DNA of 64,000 nucleotides from Clostridium algoriphilum (GTDB taxonomy: Bacteria > Bacillota > Clostridia > Clostridiales > Clostridiaceae). The notes below the pieces were generated by a model. The model was not told the origin of the DNA and made no database searches. It saw only the letters and a list, made by a program, of their open reading frames with translations. The translations under genes and the position numbers were made by a program. The DNA lies in assembly GCF_020443705.1 (NCBI RefSeq), contig NZ_JAIZZK010000016.1, positions 1 through 64,000 on the forward strand. The letters run 5' to 3'. Positions 8,323 to 17,641 of the stretch are shown here, piece after piece (the first letter of the stretch is position 1; every line of letters starts with the position of its first letter).

Positions 8323-9204
8323 TTAATTATTTATAGCCGTTATCATTAATTTATGAATCCCAACAGTAGGAGTCACCTCATTAATCCAAATATTAAATAC
8401 ATCCTGACCAAACATTATTCCTTGATAGTTTACAAATAGATACTTTGTAAATGAATTACTAATTGCTATCTTATAATTTGGATAGAAAATTTGATCATAA
8501 TTCTTAATAAAATAATCTTTATTTTGTATTTTGACAACTTTACCATTAATTTTAGCATTTATAGGATATTTTATTTGCTCAGCTAATTGCTGCTTATCCC
8601 CATTTACTACATAGCTTTGAATTTTGCTAACAAATTCCTCAACCTCTTTGTCACTTTTAGTATTCAAAGCTACAGCATATCTTTTCCCATATACGTCTGC
8701 CACAATGTTACTTTTAAGTGTTAATGTAAATGGATAACTAGTTTTATTATCAGCACTTACCCATTTTCCCTCAATTTTATCAACTGTTTTCATTGTTCCC
8801 ATAAATATACCCGTATTTTTACCTGCCGCATCATATTCATATAGAATAATATCTTTTTCATCCGACTTTCCTTTTAGTTTAATTTCCTTCCCCTGCTTTT
8901 CATAGAAATATGTCCCAACGATCTCTTTGTCTTGCTTATAAATACTCATTTGAATTTTAATATTATTATTTATAGTTCCCTTATAATCATAATATCCTTT
9001 TTCAAATAAACTTTTATTAATATCTATACTTTCAAGCAAACTAGAAAACGCTTTACTAATAGTATCTTTATCACTTTGGACTGTGTTTACTGATTTTGTC
9101 TGTTCTTGTTTACTATTGCTTTGAGTATTATTAACGGTCTGTTTTACACTTGAACACCCTGTCATTATAGTGGTTAACATAATAATCAGTATTATTTTTC
9201 TCAC
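8323..9204 (-). CDS. Secreted lipoprotein of unknown function
   Basis: A 293-aa lipoprotein with a type II signal peptide: RKIILIIMLTTIMTGCSS contains the lipobox TGC. A low-complexity Ser/Gln/Asn linker follows (about residues 20-55), then a beta-rich domain with MSIYKQDKEIVGTYFYEKQG and GKSDEKDIILYEYD and further strands, and a C-terminal KIQNKDYFIKNYDQIF segment. The start is the GTG at 9204 preceded by GGAGGGATTAAT. I do not recognise a named domain with confidence. Confidence 0.8.
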   Translation of the reverse strand: MRKIILIIMLTTIMTGCSSVKQTVNNTQSNSKQEQTKSVNTVQSDKDTISKAFSSLLESIDINKSLFEKGYYDYKGTINNNIKIQMSIYKQDKEIVGTYFYEKQGKEIKLKGKSDEKDIILYEYDAAGKNTGIFMGTMKTVDKIEGKWVSADNKTSYPFTLTLKSNIVADVYGKRYAVALNTKSDKEVEEFVSKIQSYVVNGDKQQLAEQIKYPINAKINGKVVKIQNKDYFIKNYDQIFYPNYKIAISNSFTKYLFVNYQGIMFGQDVFNIWINEVTPTVGIHKLMITAINN

Positions 9205-9396
9205 ATTAATCCCTCCTATATATAGCATTTACATAAAAGCTGTAAAAAATTTATGGCTCTGTTATTAACCCTTGCAATATAGTACCTATACTAATTCAAA
9301 CAGTTTCACCTGACAATAAAACACTTAAATTTGTATTTTTTTCCTTATTATAACATAGGCTATGTTCTTTTTATTAGTAACATGAGCTAACATCAG

Positions 9397-9430
9397 AAAA
9401 GGTATAGCAAAATAAATTGCTATACCTTTT
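9397..9430. terminator. Hairpin of the GGTATAGC family
   Basis: AAAAGGTATAGCAA and its complement flank a short loop, followed by T-rich sequence. It lies downstream of the cupin gene (minus strand, ends 9518). It is the third copy of this hairpin type in the window; the 66-codon frame crossing it is not coding. Confidence 0.65.
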
Positions 9431-9517
9431 CTATCCCCTGAAACTTCCACACTGTGGTCCAAATATTCCTGAGTTATAAAAATCACGTTAATAATTAAAT
9501 TTAAGTTAGATTTTTTA

Positions 9518-9859
9518 CTAACCATTCACTATAACTAACATCATTTTAAATCTCTCATTAGCCTCTAATCCATGAGGTGTATTTGCTGGCATTAATATCA
9601 TTTCACCTTCGTTAACTTTAACAGGTTCATTATCTCCTATTGTTATTGTAACTTGTCCCTCTGTTACATATACTAAGGCGTCTCCAGGTGCTGAATGTGT
9701 ACTTATTTCTTCGCCCTTATCAAAAGCAAATAGTGTTATGCTAACGTTACTAGTCTGTGTTAGTGTTTTACTCACAACTTGATTTTCTACATATAATACC
9801 TCTTCTTTTAGTCCTAATGCTTTTGCAGCCTCTATATTCTTGAAAAATTTAGTGTTCAT
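9518..9859 (-). CDS. Cupin domain protein
   Basis: A 113-aa single-domain cupin. Cupin motif 1 is recognisable as ISTHSAPGDALVYVTEGQVT and motif 2 as EGEMILMPANTPHGLEA. One metal-ligand histidine of motif 1 (STHSAPGD) and one of motif 2 (TPHGL) are present. Small cupins of this type are usually metal-binding proteins or enzymes with unassigned substrate. The ATG follows AGGAGGAAAAAAT. No operon partner is seen. Confidence 0.88.
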   Translation of the reverse strand: MNTKFFKNIEAAKALGLKEEVLYVENQVVSKTLTQTSNVSITLFAFDKGEEISTHSAPGDALVYVTEGQVTITIGDNEPVKVNEGEMILMPANTPHGLEANERFKMMLVIVNG

Positions 9860-10017
9860 ATTTTTTCCTCCTAATATTTTATTCTCACATATTCTTGCTT
9901 TCCTATGACTCTATTCTATATCTATTTAAGTTATAAGAATGTGATTTGAATCAAATTATTAGGATTAAGCCTTATTATGTTGAATATTTTCATCCATTTT
10001 ATCCACAATATCATGAT

Positions 10018-10056
10018 AAAAAAAGTGTCATCAATTTTTACATTGATGACATTTTT
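10018..10056 (-). terminator. Rho-independent terminator of the efflux operon
   Basis: TGTCATCAAT and ATTGATGACA arms with a T-run on the minus strand, 50 bp after the MFS stop codon. Just left of it lies a TTATCCACA motif in a ~28-bp segment repeated at 13065-13095. Confidence 0.8.
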
Positions 10057-10104
10057 CTTTATAAATGTGACTATTTTAAAAAGTTTAAGTAATCTTCATT
10101 TTAT

Positions 10105-11541
10105 TTATTCATTTGGCTCCACTGCGCAATTCCCAAGATTTACAATTTCTTCTTTTGATCCGCCATCCTTTACATAAAGGATTATACCTACAAGGCCAAT
10201 TGCAATTAGAATTGAGGCCATTCTAAAAGACACATTCATTCCATGTATACTCGCAAGTATAGATGACGTTTGTCCACTATGCTTAACAGCATTTGTCATG
10301 ACAGTAATAAGAATAGCTGAACCAATAGCACCCGATACCTGACGTAATGTGTTATTAATTACAGCACCATGTGCAATATGTTGGTTATCAAGTGAATTAA
10401 TTCCCCAAGTTGTAAGTGGGGATAAGATCATGACCAGACCTATCATTCTAAAACAGTACATAATAGATACGTAGATTACTGAAGTATTTTCACCTAAATA
10501 TGAAAAAGCATATGTTCCTATACCTAACATTGACATACCAACTATACATAAAATGCGTGGACCATGTTTATCTAGAATTCTCCCAGTTGCAGGGCTTAAT
10601 ATAGCTAGAAATAAAGCACCTGGCAACATTATAAGCCCAGAACTAACAGCAGAATACCCACGAATACTTTGGATATAAATAGAAATCAGAATTGTAGCTG
10701 ACATCATAGCAGCATAAATAATACAGGTTAAAATAGTACTAACTGTAAAAACACTAGTTTTAAACACTCTTAAGTCTAAAAATGGAGTCTTAGAACTAAT
10801 TTGTATTCGCGTAAAAACAATAAGCGATATCACGCCAACTACTAATGGAACATATGTAATTGGATTCGCCCATCCAAAACTTCCTTGATTACTAACACCA
10901 ATAAGTAGTCCTCCAAATCCTAATGTAGATAAAATGAGAGACCTTATGTCCAATTTATCTTTCATTGTTTTGCCAACGTTTTTTAATAAGAAAAATGCCG
11001 TTACAATATCCAAAATAGATATACCTGCAAGTATATAAAATAAACTTCTCCACCCAAAGGCGTCGATTGCAAATCCCGAAAGTGTAGGCCCAATTGATGG
11101 AGCAAACCCAACTGTAATCCCGATTATACCCATAGCAGCACCCCTGCTCTCAATAGGGTATAGCTTTAGTATAACAATTTGTACCAATTGTACAAGAATA
11201 CCAGCTCCCATGGCCTGAATAATACGTGATATTATCATAAGATTAAATGTTGTAGCAAATATAGAAAATATACATCCTATTAAAAAAAGTCCCATAGCGC
11301 TAAGATATAATTTTCTTGTGCTAAACCTATTTACTAAATATCCTGTGGTTGGAATAGTTATACCTAAAACTAGTAAATAAATTGTAGTCAACCACTGACC
11401 TATATTAGCATCCACTTTAAAATCTTTCATTATACTTGGTAGTGCTGCCGTAAGCACTGTCTGACTAAGCAAACTTAAAAACGACCCTACTATTACTATA
11501 GTTACAATTATATTTCTTTCTTTTTTACTTATTACCTTCAC
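10105..11541 (-). CDS. DHA2-type MFS multidrug efflux transporter
   Basis: A ~478-aa transporter with about 14 hydrophobic segments. MFS motifs include GQWLTTIYLLVLGITIPTTG (antiporter motif region, residues ~45-65), NRFSTRKLYL (motif A, loop 2-3) and SRIIQAMGAGILV (motif B-like, ~105). Length and helix number fit the EmrB/QacA (DHA2) family, which exports drugs by proton antiport. It overlaps the upstream tetR gene by 17 nt, so the pair is translationally coupled. The GTG at 11541 is preferred because AGGGG precedes it at proper spacing; an ATG lies three codons upstream. Confidence 0.9.
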   Translation of the reverse strand: MKVISKKERNIIVTIVIVGSFLSLLSQTVLTAALPSIMKDFKVDANIGQWLTTIYLLVLGITIPTTGYLVNRFSTRKLYLSAMGLFLIGCIFSIFATTFNLMIISRIIQAMGAGILVQLVQIVILKLYPIESRGAAMGIIGITVGFAPSIGPTLSGFAIDAFGWRSLFYILAGISILDIVTAFFLLKNVGKTMKDKLDIRSLILSTLGFGGLLIGVSNQGSFGWANPITYVPLVVGVISLIVFTRIQISSKTPFLDLRVFKTSVFTVSTILTCIIYAAMMSATILISIYIQSIRGYSAVSSGLIMLPGALFLAILSPATGRILDKHGPRILCIVGMSMLGIGTYAFSYLGENTSVIYVSIMYCFRMIGLVMILSPLTTWGINSLDNQHIAHGAVINNTLRQVSGAIGSAILITVMTNAVKHSGQTSSILASIHGMNVSFRMASILIAIGLVGIILYVKDGGSKEEIVNLGNCAVEPNE

Positions 11542-12439
11542 GAGTATCATCCCCTAATTTACTTTTCAACTTATTAAATATAGCTATCTCTATTTTTAAC
11601 GATTTTTCTTTTTCCAAAAATGAGAGCATTGCATCCATAATTAAAGAATCATACAATCCTAATTCAGCTTCTTTTTCTACCATGTTTACTGCCTCTGTTA
11701 ATTTTTTTTGATCAATAACAGTATCATGTTTTACAATAAGATCTTTTATCTCTTTTATTGTTTTATAAATAAGCAATTGCTCAGAAGAGAATAAATTATC
11801 CTCTATATCACCATTCTCAGAGTAAAAAAAAGATTTATCTATAACAGCTGGAACTTTTTTCAGCTCTTCAATTGTCATATCTATTATTCGTATAACATAA
11901 TCTCCAACAAAGTTAGGTTCAAATTCTTCCTTCTTAAGGCGCATAATCAAAATAAATTCATGCACTAAACTGTCTATTAAAAAAACCGTTTCCCACACAA
12001 TAGATTCTATTTCCTCTCCATATAGCGTAGTTAAACTCTTGTGATACTCTGATAATAAATTATCTCTTATTGTTTCTTTAAATTTATACATTGGTTGTCC
12101 TTTGATCTGAGAAAAATTTTCTATTATAAATAGATTAAAAGGAGTATTAGAAACCAAATACTCCCACACTAGAATTATCTTCTTTTTTAATTTATCTTTA
12201 TTATTTATTTCAAGATTTTCATCAATAGCTCTCGCTCTACTTAGAAAACTTTTATTAGAATAAGCTAATATTTCATAAACTAAATCCTCTTTTGTTGAAA
12301 AATGTTTATAAAAAGTTGCTTTGGATATTTTACACGTTTTTACAATATCATATATTGAAGTAAATTGAAGTCCCTGCTTATTAAAACACTCTTTTGCTAC
12401 ATCCATAATCAATTTTTGTTTTTCGTCTATCTTAATCAT
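11525..12439 (-). CDS. TetR/AcrR family regulator
   Basis: A 304-aa regulator, long for TetR proteins. The N-terminal helix-turn-helix is clear: FTSIYDIVKTCKISKATFYK, then HFSTKEDLVYEIL (residues ~27-60). The C-terminal ligand domain is all-helical and extended, with a charged tail (KEKSLKIEIAIFNKLKSKLG). It is the first gene of an operon with the MFS pump and probably represses it. A 26-bp palindrome 19 bp upstream of the start is the likely operator. GGGAG abuts the ATG with almost no spacing, so initiation may be weak. Confidence 0.88.
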   Translation of the reverse strand: MIKIDEKQKLIMDVAKECFNKQGLQFTSIYDIVKTCKISKATFYKHFSTKEDLVYEILAYSNKSFLSRARAIDENLEINNKDKLKKKIILVWEYLVSNTPFNLFIIENFSQIKGQPMYKFKETIRDNLLSEYHKSLTTLYGEEIESIVWETVFLIDSLVHEFILIMRLKKEEFEPNFVGDYVIRIIDMTIEELKKVPAVIDKSFFYSENGDIEDNLFSSEQLLIYKTIKEIKDLIVKHDTVIDQKKLTEAVNMVEKEAELGLYDSLIMDAMLSFLEKEKSLKIEIAIFNKLKSKLGDDTREGNK

Positions 12440-12457
12440 CTCCCATTAGAACTTACA

Positions 12458-12483
12458 AGTACTATCTAGTACACTATAGTACT
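12458..12483. promoter_or_regulatory. Probable TetR operator
   Basis: AGTACTAT-N10-ATAGTACT, an 8-bp perfect inverted repeat whose spacer contains a further GTAC core. It lies directly upstream of the tetR-like start. The size fits TetR-family operators that straddle the transcription start. Confidence 0.6.
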
Positions 12484-12532
12484 GTATTAATATACCCCTT
12501 TTTTAGAAATAAATCAAGGTTCTTAAATAAAT

Positions 12533-12580
12533 AAAATGAAGGAATGCATAGGATTTCTCCTGCATGTCCTTCATTTTTTT
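12533..12580. terminator. Strong terminator hairpin
   Basis: AAATGAAGGA plus ATGCA pairs with TGCATGTCCTTCATTT, followed by a T7 run on the plus strand. No plus-strand gene is seen to its left, so what it terminates is unclear. Confidence 0.6.
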
Positions 12581-12683
12581 GATAATAAATGCTATAAAGA
12601 ATCCAAATATTTATTTTAAAATACATTATGTTTATCTCTTAATCTTTTATTTGTAGATATTTATTATTAATTGAAAATAAGTC

Positions 12684-12712
12684 TTTACAAATATTGATTA
12701 CCGTGTTATTAT
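12684..12712 (+). promoter_or_regulatory. Sigma-A promoter of ncRNA copy 1
   Basis: TTTACA (12684-12689), a 17-nt spacer and TATTAT (12707-12712). The same boxes, spacing and flanks occur before copy 2 at 60116-60144. Confidence 0.75.
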
Positions 12713-12718
12713 TAGTTC

Positions 12719-13014
12719 ATAAACAAAGAAACAGAATTAACTTAGTACAAGAAGTGGAAGTAATTCCACAAAGATATTAACTTTCATTAGATAAATTAAA
12801 AGAACCGCTAATAGAAAGGGGATAGTCCAATGTATCCAAGTAAATCTTCAGTGTTTTTAGAGGGTAGTAAGAATTTATAAATAACAGGTCTTTATGATAT
12901 GTGATAAGACAAAGAAAAATTTCTTAAATTAAAATAAATCACTATACTCTACTTAGTTTAAAATTGAATATACGAATATATTAAAAGGGAATTCAATAAA
13001 TGAATTCCCTTTTG
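12719..13014 (+). ncRNA. Probable ~296-nt structured noncoding RNA, copy 1
   Basis: About 300 nt between a canonical promoter and an intrinsic terminator (AAAAGGGAATTCA/TGAATTCCCTTTT, 12983-13013) is strongly similar to 60151-60456. Shared blocks include ATAAACAAAG, the hairpin GTGGAA-GTAA-TTCCAC with a GNRA-type loop followed by AAAGATATTAA, GCTAATAGAAAGGGGATAG plus TCCAATGT, TTTTTAGAGG, AGGTCTTTA...GTGATAAGACAA (GTCTT/AAGAC pairing) and CTATACTCTACTTA. The terminator sequences differ but the structure is kept. A GGGG...ATG could open a 16-codon peptide, but those codons vary between copies while the flanks do not. 6S RNA or another known clostridial RNA family is possible; I cannot assign one. 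Confidence 0.7.
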
Positions 13015-13097
13015 TTGATAAAAATTTTAAAAACAACTTATGCTCGATTTACACTGAACCACTAACCATTTTATCCACAATATGATGATAAAAAATA

Positions 13098-13934
13098 TTA
13101 TTTAGACCAGCTGCAACAATATTCCCAGTCATTTGGTATACTTATACTTTTTATTTCTACCCACGTGCCTTTTAAGCCAAGTTCATTTGCAGATAACTCA
13201 AAATGGCATTTAGCTATACCAATGTCGTTTTTTTGCATATCATAACCAGCTACTCCATAGCCTTTTGTTCTGCAAAGGAAAAAGTGATATGCATTCTCAT
13301 CCTTTATAATTCTCCAAGGTTGTTTGTTTGAAGCAGAAGGTCCAAGTCTTACCATCTCTAATGGAACAGCATATTGACCCGCACTATCTTCACTTAGTGG
13401 TACTAAACTATCTGTTTCAAAAAACAATTCACTCCATGGTTTTCGTTTATTAGCACCAATAACTTTTCTCATAACTGATTCAAAAACTCTAGGCTTTTCT
13501 TTTTTTATTCCCACAGGAGAAACTATAGGTATGAATTCATTATCAACTAAACTCATATTTTGTTCAAAATTACCCTTATTAAAAGTTCCACCGAGCCAAC
13601 ATGTTTGAAGCCCCAAATCCGTTGCGAAGAGAATAATTTTTTCGAATAAATACCCAAATTCAAGCGCATCTTTTTCTTCTTTTTCAAATATTCCAATAAT
13701 AAATGAATTAGCACCTGATATAACCCCATATGTCCCTAATTTTTTTGCTTTCCTAGAATCATTATCATTACTTTGTATAAATATAACCCTAGCCCTTAAT
13801 TTTGTTTCTTCATTACTCATTTTAATATAATCCTTTAGCTTTTTAAGGGTTATACTTTCAATATATTTTTGATCAAAAGATCTGCTTGACGTCCTCATCT
13901 TTATAAGTTCAATAACTGACTTTTGAAATTCCAT
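13098..13934 (-). CDS. Nitroreductase family protein
   Basis: A 278-aa protein of the putative TM nitroreductase type. An N-terminal RTSSRSFDQKYI motif is the FMN-phosphate-binding start typical of nitroreductases. GLQTCWLGGTFNK (about 108-120) and the second-half RLGPSASNKQPWRIIKD (about 196-212) are further FMN-site motifs, and IGIAKCHFELSANELGL is the conserved C-terminal helix. It probably uses FMN and NAD(P)H; the substrate is unknown. The ATG follows AGGAGCAAGT. It ends just left of a TTATCCACA-containing repeat. Confidence 0.85.
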   Translation of the reverse strand: MEFQKSVIELIKMRTSSRSFDQKYIESITLKKLKDYIKMSNEETKLRARVIFIQSNDNDSRKAKKLGTYGVISGANSFIIGIFEKEEKDALEFGYLFEKIILFATDLGLQTCWLGGTFNKGNFEQNMSLVDNEFIPIVSPVGIKKEKPRVFESVMRKVIGANKRKPWSELFFETDSLVPLSEDSAGQYAVPLEMVRLGPSASNKQPWRIIKDENAYHFFLCRTKGYGVAGYDMQKNDIGIAKCHFELSANELGLKGTWVEIKSISIPNDWEYCCSWSK

Positions 13935-14058
13935 ACTTGCTCCTTTTAAGTTATCATTGAGTTTGGGCTTAGATATATCCCTAAACTTCCAAATTTCAAT
14001 TCTAAACTTCTTTTATTTTTAAAAATTCATATACATTTATTTAAAGCTAATAATTTTC

Positions 14059-14367
14059 TTATTGAGTTATTTTAATACTTTGTATAAATTCAGAATTTAT
14101 AAGTTCTATACCTTTTTTAGTCTCAACCTCAATCCAGTTTTCTTTCACATCTATTATTTTTCCAGTTGCACTTGTACCAAATTCACCTGTGGATATACTA
14201 ACTGTTTTTCCTTTATATTTTTTAATTAACTCGTTCGTCATAATTATTAACCCCTTCCTCTTCTTTCTTTTTAGAATTATTAATTTTTTCATTTCATGTT
14301 TTTGCGGTAAAACAATAAAAAATATTACAAACAATGGTATACATATCGCAATCCACGATGAACTCAC
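14059..14367 (-). CDS. Small membrane-anchored DUF6897-like protein
   Basis: A 102-aa protein: a transmembrane N-terminus (WIAICIPLFVIFFIVLP), a basic linker (ILKRKKRKG) and a ~60-aa beta-rich domain (TVSISTGEFGTSATGKIIDV, WIEVETKKGIELINSEFIQS). The domain resembles a small clostridial family I recall as DUF6897. The GTG start follows GAGGAGGGTG. A second well-placed ribosome binding site (AAGGGGTTAATAATT) precedes an internal ATG at 14241, so a soluble 60-aa form may also be made. Confidence 0.75.
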   Translation of the reverse strand: MSSSWIAICIPLFVIFFIVLPQKHEMKKLIILKRKKRKGLIIMTNELIKKYKGKTVSISTGEFGTSATGKIIDVKENWIEVETKKGIELINSEFIQSIKITQ

Positions 14368-15089
14368 CTAAATACACCCTCCTCATAATTGCCTTATAAT
14401 TATCTCTTCGCAATAAATACTCAGTTATAATCTATTAATAACAATCCAAACAACTATCTACTGAATTATAATGTCTTTATTTACTAATGGTAACATTTGT
14501 TTTCTGTAATTAGTTACTATTTTTATATTTATTAAAATTTGTGTACTATATCAATCATATCTATAAAAACTATGTAATTTGTTTCTTCTTAGTAACAAAA
14601 AAATTCAGCAGCACTATAAATTACTCTGCCATTACAACTTATTCTAATTTATTACCCCCTCCTGTAATCTTCGCGATCCCCTAAGATACCTAGATTAGAA
14701 TATAAATATACATATATATTACAAAAAAACAAAAATACCTTATTTATATAAGTATAAAAATTCACTATATAAGTGAGAATTAAAATTTAAAAACTCTAAT
14801 ACACTGCATACCCCCATTATAAATTTGTAATGCAATAAGTAAATTACTTATAAACCCTTATATATCAATGCTCCAAGCTAATTACATGTCTCATATTTAG
14901 TTACAATATTACTATAATTAGAAAATTCTCGTAATAATTTAAGTTTTTCAATGCAAAACTACAGCAAAAGGTCATATATGTTTAATGAAAATGTAATGCA
15001 TTCGTTATTCTTATTGTTTTAAAGGATTCTATCCTAGTAATAATGCTTAGAAATAAGCCGTACAAAAGTAATTAGGGGGTCAAAATTTT
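14368..15089. other. AT-rich intergenic region
   Basis: About 720 bp of very AT-rich sequence ahead of the primase gene. I see no coding frame, RNA or strong terminator. It probably carries the promoter of the plus-strand primase, whose ribosome binding site is TTAGGGGG at 15073-15080. Confidence 0.5.
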
Positions 15090-17513
15090 ATGAGAAGTAA
15101 AATTAGAGAAAGTAGTATACGCAAAATACAGGATCATTTAAAAGATTACATAATGGAACATAGTAGTAAGAATAAAAATAGAAAATTCACTTGTTTTAAT
15201 AAAAGTGCACATAGCCATATGGATAAGGATCCAAGTGCAGCCATAGTCCCAGGGAGCAGCGGAAGGCATTGGAACTGCTTTAGTTGTGGAGCTAAAGGTG
15301 ATATTTTAACTGCCGCCCAGTATAACGAGGGTATAGAGGGATTCCATAATAGTGAATGGAGCTTTGGAATAAAGGCTGCGAGACATGTTATTTATAAGCT
15401 ACGGTCGGTTTTAGAGGGTATTAAAAATGATAAGACTATTTTCTTTGTAGAAGGAGAAAAATGCGTGGATGAGATTTTCAAATTAGGACAAGTTGGAACT
15501 ACCACTGCTTTTGGAGCTAGAGGGTTTTCAGCTTATAGTCCGAATTATGTTTCTTCTTTAAGGGGAGCTACTATAGTAATTCTACCTGATAATGATGAAA
15601 GTGGTAAAGCTTATGCAAAGGATGTTCTAAGTGCAATGAAAAATGAGGTCAAATCTATAAAAATAATAAACCTTCCAGGCTTAAAACCTAAGGAAGATAT
15701 TGTAGATTGGGTGAGAAATGGAGGCACTCTTGAAGAATTAATGGCTTTGGTTAATGCAACAGATGAAACATTTGTAGAAAAGGTTGCATTGCAGGATAAA
15801 CCTATAGGGAATATTTATGAAGATAAGTTCTGTTACTACAAATATTATAAGAAACAGATAATTAATATCTCTAATTTTATTATTAATCCAAAATATTATA
15901 TTGAAAATGATGGTGATACTCAAATTATAGGTCATATTGTTACAGAGGAAGGTATTATAGGCGAGCGTACATTTAAGACCTCCGATTTTGATGATGTATT
16001 ATCTTTTAGAAGAGCACTAAACAGCTTTAAGACTTTTTATATAGGAAGGGTTGAGGACCTTCAATATATAAGATTTATTATTTCAAGTAAAACTAATGAT
16101 ACACGGAAGGGCGTTACCTACAGTGGTTTTCATAGAGTTAATAATCAGTGGTGCTTCGTGACTGAGCATGGTGCTTTAAATTCCGAGGGAAAGGCCACTC
16201 TAGATATAGCTATGCAAAATCAATATGCAGAGCTTAATACTAACATTCTAAAGAATGATGTTATAACAAAAGAAGAGCTTTTAGAAGTTGCACCATATTT
16301 ATTTAAATTTAGTATACTTAAAAATACTGCCGCCATATTAGGTTATGTATGTGGTTTATTTCTGAAAGAAAAGCTTAAACACAATAAAATTCAATATAAC
16401 CATCTTTTAATAGAAGGTGAAAGTAGTAGTGGTAAAAGTAGTGCTGTAAAGTATATTATTACGCCTATATTGTGCATGGAAGATGGAATTTTAAATGCGG
16501 CACAATGTACAGACTTTGCCTTAAACAAAACCGCCAGCAGTAGTAATTTTATACCTCTTATTTTGGAAGAGTACAAGCCTCACATAATAGGTAAAAATAA
16601 AGTGGATTTAATATCAGGGGTTATGAGAAATTCCTATGATAACTACAAAGGAATAAAAGGGGTAGCCACCTTAGATAAAAATAGAAGTTTTACTCCAAGA
16701 GCTTCAGTTATTTTATCCGGAGAAGTAGGCATAGAAGAAACGGCTAATGTAGGAAGGAGCCTTAGAGTTATATTTGCGACTTCCTATTTTGATGAAGAAA
16801 CCAAAGAAAGTCTAGAAAAATTAAAGGTAAATTCTATTTTACTTAATAAACTTGGAGCCAGTCTTTTGAAGGAGGCCTTAAAAATGAGTGAGGAAAAAAT
16901 CAAAGAAATCCATAGTGCAATTTTTGAAAAAGCCATTAGTAATAATATTAAAAATGACAGAGTTAAAAACTCCATAGCTAACTGTATGATTGGTATAGCT
17001 TTACTTAAGAGGGTATTTAATGATTTAGATTTGAATATGCAAGAATGCACAGGTTTTACTATGAAAGAAATTATTTCCTCAATTGAAACAGGGGCTTATG
17101 AGGACTTGTTAGATGGAGGAACATCGAATAAAACAGTTATAGAACAAAATTTTGAAACCATGAATCGTATGGCAGCTAATAATGAACTTTATAGAAATAT
17201 CGACTATGATGCAGTACTGGATTTAGATGGTGATTTTGTGCTTCGCCTCAATTATACATGCTTTTACGATAGATTTGTAAAGTACTGTAGAGAGCATAAT
17301 GTGACTCATGAGGTATTGCCACTGAGTAGTTTCAAAAAACAATTAAGTAATATGCAATATTGTAAATCCTACAATAAGCCTGTGAATTTTTCAGTGAGAC
17401 AAGAAAATCCAAAGGATAAAAAAACTTTTAGGTGTGCAGTTGTTTATATTAAAAAGCTTCGCGAGAAGAATGTTGATGTTGATTTTATAGCAGATGATAA
17501 CATGGTAGATTAG
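15090..17513 (+). CDS. CHC2/TOPRIM primase with P-loop domain, mobile-element type
   Basis: An 807-aa protein. A CHC2-like zinc finger (C35...H41, C63-x2-C66 in CFSCGAKGD) is followed by a TOPRIM domain with FFVEGEKCVDEI (about 118-129) and VILPDNDESG (163-172). A middle region comes next, then a P-loop (GESSSGKS, 443-450) with a conserved LILEEYKP segment that may be Walker B. The order matches primase-helicase proteins of plasmids, phages and integrative elements rather than chromosomal DnaG. No integrase or other replication gene is adjacent, so it looks like an orphan of a mobile element. DnaA-box-like motifs follow 130-160 bp downstream. Confidence 0.8.
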   Translation: MRSKIRESSIRKIQDHLKDYIMEHSSKNKNRKFTCFNKSAHSHMDKDPSAAIVPGSSGRHWNCFSCGAKGDILTAAQYNEGIEGFHNSEWSFGIKAARHVIYKLRSVLEGIKNDKTIFFVEGEKCVDEIFKLGQVGTTTAFGARGFSAYSPNYVSSLRGATIVILPDNDESGKAYAKDVLSAMKNEVKSIKIINLPGLKPKEDIVDWVRNGGTLEELMALVNATDETFVEKVALQDKPIGNIYEDKFCYYKYYKKQIINISNFIINPKYYIENDGDTQIIGHIVTEEGIIGERTFKTSDFDDVLSFRRALNSFKTFYIGRVEDLQYIRFIISSKTNDTRKGVTYSGFHRVNNQWCFVTEHGALNSEGKATLDIAMQNQYAELNTNILKNDVITKEELLEVAPYLFKFSILKNTAAILGYVCGLFLKEKLKHNKIQYNHLLIEGESSSGKSSAVKYIITPILCMEDGILNAAQCTDFALNKTASSSNFIPLILEEYKPHIIGKNKVDLISGVMRNSYDNYKGIKGVATLDKNRSFTPRASVILSGEVGIEETANVGRSLRVIFATSYFDEETKESLEKLKVNSILLNKLGASLLKEALKMSEEKIKEIHSAIFEKAISNNIKNDRVKNSIANCMIGIALLKRVFNDLDLNMQECTGFTMKEIISSIETGAYEDLLDGGTSNKTVIEQNFETMNRMAANNELYRNIDYDAVLDLDGDFVLRLNYTCFYDRFVKYCREHNVTHEVLPLSSFKKQLSNMQYCKSYNKPVNFSVRQENPKDKKTFRCAVVYIKKLREKNVDVDFIADDNMVD

Positions 17514-17641
17514 CCTCTCATTTATTAAAAATTTGATCTTCCTAGCTATCACTGGGTCTGTAATCATTTTGGGACTTATGAAAATTTAATAATGCATTTA
17601 GATAACCTCATAGATACTACTCACTAATATTTAAAACCATC

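Noticed and set aside
9325-9525. 66-codon minus-strand frame
   Set aside because: It crosses a terminator hairpin, overlaps the end of the cupin gene and lacks a ribosome binding site.
12830-12883. 16-codon peptide inside ncRNA copy 1
   Set aside because: Kept only as a possibility: amino acids are not conserved in the second copy, while surrounding RNA blocks are.
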